DNA from: an uncultured Bacteroidales bacterium
GTDB taxonomy: Bacteria > Bacteroidota > Bacteroidia > Bacteroidales > P3
Reading direction: 5' to 3'
NCBI GenBank assembly: GCA_900319595.1
Contig: ONOZ01000001.1
Location: forward strand, 1 to 9,440
Length of the DNA: 9,440 bases
Part shown: positions 6,645-9,440 of the stretch, piece by piece
How the letters are laid out: each line of letters begins with the position of its first letter
How positions within the stretch are numbered: position 1 is the stretch's first letter
Position numbers and translations under genes: made by a program
Notes under the pieces: generated by a model
Told to the model about the DNA's origin: nothing
Databases searched by the model: none
What the model saw: only the letters and a program-made list of their open reading frames with translations

Positions 6645-8336
6645 ATGAAGAAAAAAATTACGATATTGGCAATTTTGACTTTTGGAATACTGAGTGTAAA
6701 TGCTCAAGGCATACTTGGAGGCAAAGTTACGGGAAATTTTCAAACTGATGTGCAGATGTCAAAAGAAGATAACGCAATTGGAGCTCAAAAGGTAGATGAA
6801 AAATTACTTAATAACTCTTTTGCAAATGTTCTTTACACGAACGGAGATTTCTCTGCGGGGTTAAGATTTGAATCTTATTTGAATCCAATTCTGGGATTTG
6901 ATAAACAATATAAAGGGGCGGGCTTTGCATCTCGTTGGGTATCGTATAAAAAAGATTTTTTGGAAATAACAGCCGGTAATTTCTATGAACAATTTGGTAA
7001 TGGTTTGGTTTTGCGTGCATATGAGGAGAGAAATTTAGGATTAGACAACGCCATGGATGGGTTACGTATAGTCGTGCGTCCATATAAAGGTATAATATTA
7101 AAAGGAATTATAGGAAAACAACGTTATTATTGGGACGATATTTGGCAGACAGAAAATGGCTTGGTTCGAGGAGTAGATGGAGAGTTTTCTTTGAATGAGA
7201 TGATTCCTTCTTTTGAATATTCACCTGTACGATTGACATTAGGTGGAAGTTTTGTATCCACTTATGAAAAGGCAGGCACTCAATATGCTACACTGAATGG
7301 AGATTCCTACAAATTGAATCTACCAGAAAATATTGGAACAGGAGCCATGCGTTTCAATTTTGGTTACAATGCTTTTGCATTATCGGGCGAATTTGCTTTC
7401 AAAGGACAAGACCCTAATGCTGTCAATAATTATATTTATCGCAAGGGTAATGCTCAATTATTATCTGCTGAATATACTATCAAAGGATTAGGTATCCGTT
7501 TGGAAGGAAAGCGAATAGATAATATGTCTTTCAAATCTAAGCGTACGGAAACAGGCAATATGCTTAACGTTAATTATCTTCCTGCCATTACTCGCAATCA
7601 TACCTATTCTCTTATGGCGATGTATTCGTATGCAACGCAAATTAATGGAGAAATAGGTTTTAGTGCAGATATCATGTATAAGATTCCTAAAAATACTTTT
7701 TTAGGTGGCAAATATGGAACAAGTATTAAATTAAATTATTCCAATGTGCATTCATTAGACATGGAACCTATGGATAACTATGCGTTGAATCAATCAGGAA
7801 CAAATGGATATACGGCTGGTTTATTCGCAATAGGGGAAGATAAATATTTTACTGAAATAAACTTGGAAGTAAATAAGAAATTTTCATCCAACTACAAGAT
7901 GAATTTTATGTATTCTTACCAAGAATTCAATCCTATTGCTTACGGACATGGGGGTAATCCTATGATTTATGCTAATGTTTTCGTTATAGATGGTACGTAT
8001 AAGTTAGCAGCACGTCAATCAATTAGGGGAGAAATTCAGGCATTATTTACTGCACAAGACTATGACGAGTTTGCAAAAGGTAATTGGTTACAATATGGAG
8101 CGGAATACAATTTTGGAGGACATTGGTTCTTGGCTGCTTTTGACCAATGGAATTATGGGACAGAGCAAGGAAGTAAAGTACATTATTACAATTTTTCGGC
8201 AGGTTGTACTTTTGGTGCAACAAGAGTTAGTATTTCTTATGGCAAGCAACGTCAGGGTATAATGTGTATAGGTGGAGTTTGTAGAGAAGTACCTGCCAGC
8301 AATGGATTATTTATGACTATTACATCGAGTTTTTAA
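6645..8336 (+). CDS. DUF6029-type outer-membrane beta-barrel protein
   Basis: The 563-residue product starts with a Sec signal peptide (MKKKITILAILTFGILSVNA, cleavage after residue 20). The mature chain is rich in alternating aromatic, glycine and polar residues typical of transmembrane beta strands, and it ends in phenylalanine (FMTITSSF), as barrel proteins often do. A conserved-looking block GNFYEQFGNGLVLRAYEER (111-129) and the C-terminal CIGGVCREVPASNG resemble DUF6029 proteins of Bacteroidota. The only three cysteines are C521, C541 and C546, all near the C-terminus. It lies between two thioredoxin-like genes, 51 bp after one and 24 bp before the other. Function is unknown; transport or anchoring of the neighbouring thiol proteins is a guess. 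The family assignment is from memory and not from a profile search. Confidence 0.75.
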   Translation: MKKKITILAILTFGILSVNAQGILGGKVTGNFQTDVQMSKEDNAIGAQKVDEKLLNNSFANVLYTNGDFSAGLRFESYLNPILGFDKQYKGAGFASRWVSYKKDFLEITAGNFYEQFGNGLVLRAYEERNLGLDNAMDGLRIVVRPYKGIILKGIIGKQRYYWDDIWQTENGLVRGVDGEFSLNEMIPSFEYSPVRLTLGGSFVSTYEKAGTQYATLNGDSYKLNLPENIGTGAMRFNFGYNAFALSGEFAFKGQDPNAVNNYIYRKGNAQLLSAEYTIKGLGIRLEGKRIDNMSFKSKRTETGNMLNVNYLPAITRNHTYSLMAMYSYATQINGEIGFSADIMYKIPKNTFLGGKYGTSIKLNYSNVHSLDMEPMDNYALNQSGTNGYTAGLFAIGEDKYFTEINLEVNKKFSSNYKMNFMYSYQEFNPIAYGHGGNPMIYANVFVIDGTYKLAARQSIRGEIQALFTAQDYDEFAKGNWLQYGAEYNFGGHWFLAAFDQWNYGTEQGSKVHYYNFSAGCTFGATRVSISYGKQRQGIMCIGGVCREVPASNGLFMTITSSF

Positions 8337-8360
8337 TATAATATAACAAATATACGGAGT

Positions 8361-9209
8361 ATGAAAATTTTAAGATATATAACATTGGCCATATTGCCTA
8401 TAGTGTTCTTTTCTTGCGATAACTTTGAAGAAAATGAATATGTTATCTATCCAGAAGGGGAAACGTCTGAAACGACCCCAATAACCAAAACGCAAGATTA
8501 TCAAGCAATTTTGATAGAAGACTATACTGGCTGGAAATGTACTAATTGCCCAGCTGCGGCTACATTGTTGAATGATTTACAAGCAAAATATGGCGAAAAA
8601 CTTGTCGCAATTAGTGTCCATGCTGGCTGGTTTGCAACTCCTTCTAATGCTAATAACAATTTGGATTTACGTACCTCTTACGGTGAGAAATGGAATACAG
8701 ATTTTGGGTTGAGCGTATATCCTATAGGAGTTATCAATAGATTAAATAATGGTACTTCAAAAGGAGTGCAAAAGGATGATTGGGACAGCAAAATAGCAGA
8801 TCTATTGATTTCTACACAGCATTTAATGGATATTGATTTGGGAGCAGTAAAAAAAGATGGAGAATTTATTGTTAGTACAAGAGTTACTGCACTACAAAAT
8901 ATAGACTTTGCGACATTGATATCTATTGTTGTTCTGGAAGATGATATACATGGGGTGCAACACAACTCAGATGCAACTTACGGCACAACACCTGAGATTG
9001 AGGACTATACTTTTAATCATGTACTTCGCACAAATGGTCGTATAGATTTGTTATTGAAAAACTCTATGTCAAAGGATGACAAAGTAGAAAAGAACTATTT
9101 CGTAAATATAGATCCATCGTGGAATACTGATAACTGCAAAATAGTAGTTTTTGTTACAAACTCTACAACGGGAGAGGTAGTTCAGTGTAACGAAATTGAA
9201 ATAAATTAG
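8361..9209 (+). CDS. Omp28-like surface lipoprotein with thioredoxin-type CTNC motif
   Basis: The 282-residue product begins with a lipoprotein signal peptide (MKILRYITLAILPIVFFSC); the lipidated cysteine is C19. The next residues DNFEENE are acidic, like the lipoprotein export signals that send Bacteroidota lipoproteins to the cell surface. The block ILIEDYTGWKCTNCPAAA (50-67) carries a CxxC pair (C60, C63) and is the hallmark of Omp28-related proteins; a YP at 120-121 may be the cis-proline of the thioredoxin fold. The region after ~150 appears beta-rich and is probably an Ig-like or jelly-roll domain. The gene starts 24 bp after the barrel gene, implying translation from the same transcript. 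The family was named for a Porphyromonas gingivalis outer-membrane protein; its biochemical role is not settled as far as I know. Confidence 0.82.
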   Translation: MKILRYITLAILPIVFFSCDNFEENEYVIYPEGETSETTPITKTQDYQAILIEDYTGWKCTNCPAAATLLNDLQAKYGEKLVAISVHAGWFATPSNANNNLDLRTSYGEKWNTDFGLSVYPIGVINRLNNGTSKGVQKDDWDSKIADLLISTQHLMDIDLGAVKKDGEFIVSTRVTALQNIDFATLISIVVLEDDIHGVQHNSDATYGTTPEIEDYTFNHVLRTNGRIDLLLKNSMSKDDKVEKNYFVNIDPSWNTDNCKIVVFVTNSTTGEVVQCNEIEIN

Positions 9210-9228
9210 AAATTTTTTAGATAAAATA

Positions 9229-9259
9229 TTTGACAATTCAAAAAAAAGTTGTACCTTTG
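9229..9259 (+). promoter_or_regulatory. Bacteroidota-type promoter for the last, partial gene
   Basis: TTTG (9229-9232) and TACCTTTG (9252-9259) are separated by 19 bp. The predicted transcript start near 9266 gives a leader of about 44 nt before the ATG at 9310. The promoter begins 20 bp after the omp28-like gene stops; no terminator hairpin is evident in between, so readthrough from the operon remains possible. Confidence 0.75.
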
Positions 9260-9309
9260 CAGATTGAAACGACATAGTAACAATCAATTAAAAACATAAA
9301 TCAAAGAAA

Positions 9310-9440
9310 ATGAAAAAGATATATTTATTCTTATTGATAGCATTCGGAGTTTTCTCTTTGCAAGCACAAAAGATTACATTATTATACGAGGAAGAAGCAA
9401 TCATGGGAGAGACTTTGGAGATAGAGCTTAATCCAGAGGC
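9310..9440 (+). CDS. Secreted protein of unknown function, N-terminal fragment
   Basis: The first 43 complete codons are visible before the right edge. MKKIYLFLLIAFGVFSLQAQ is a clear Sec signal peptide with likely cleavage after residue 19 (QA/Q). The mature chain begins KITLLYEEEAIMGETLEIEL and is acidic. I do not recognise it, and too little is present to assign a family; the beta-strand-like start fits an extracellular or surface domain. It has its own promoter at 9229-9259 and lies 100 bp downstream of the Omp28-like gene on the same strand, so it may belong to the same envelope group without being part of the same transcript. Confidence 0.7.
   Translation, partial: MKKIYLFLLIAFGVFSLQAQKITLLYEEEAIMGETLEIELNPE

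Overview
The window is AT-rich chromosomal DNA from a member of the Bacteroidota, most likely order Bacteroidales. The evidence is the lineage-typical gene families (an AtpB with the long N-terminal extension seen in this phylum, a DUF6029-type barrel, an Omp28-type lipoprotein, and a giant acyl-CoA dehydratase activase-like protein). Promoters of the Bacteroidota form (TTG/TTTG, 19 bp, TAnnTTTG) and genes without Shine-Dalgarno sequences support this. No tRNA, rRNA, CRISPR array, insertion sequence or phage gene was seen.

Minus strand, 4909 down to 1: a promoter at 4902-4932 drives a locus that in related bacteria usually encodes one protein of about 1,400 residues: two BadF/HgdC-type ATPase domains, a DUF2229 region and an HgdB-like iron-sulfur region. 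Here the reading frame is interrupted by one in-frame TAA at 2736-2738. Both sides are otherwise open and well conserved, giving halves of 709 and up to 715 residues. Below it, with its own promoter at 536-565, lies the 5' part of atpB (F0 subunit a), which runs off the left edge.

The divergent intergenic region 4866-5085 holds back-to-back promoters and a 21-bp-spaced direct repeat just upstream of the activase promoter.

Plus strand, 5036 to 9209: an apparent four-gene operon with gaps of 35, 51 and 24 bp. It encodes a long-chain polyprenyl diphosphate synthase (probably for the menaquinone side chain), a secreted TlpA/ResA-like thioredoxin (WCHPC), a DUF6029-type outer-membrane barrel whose only cysteines cluster at its C-terminus, and an Omp28-like surface lipoprotein with a CTNC motif. 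The last three look like an envelope thiol-redox set; this is inference. A separate promoter at 9229-9259 starts another secreted protein that is cut off by the right edge.

The observations most worth following are the single stop codon in the giant activase gene and the envelope thiol cassette.
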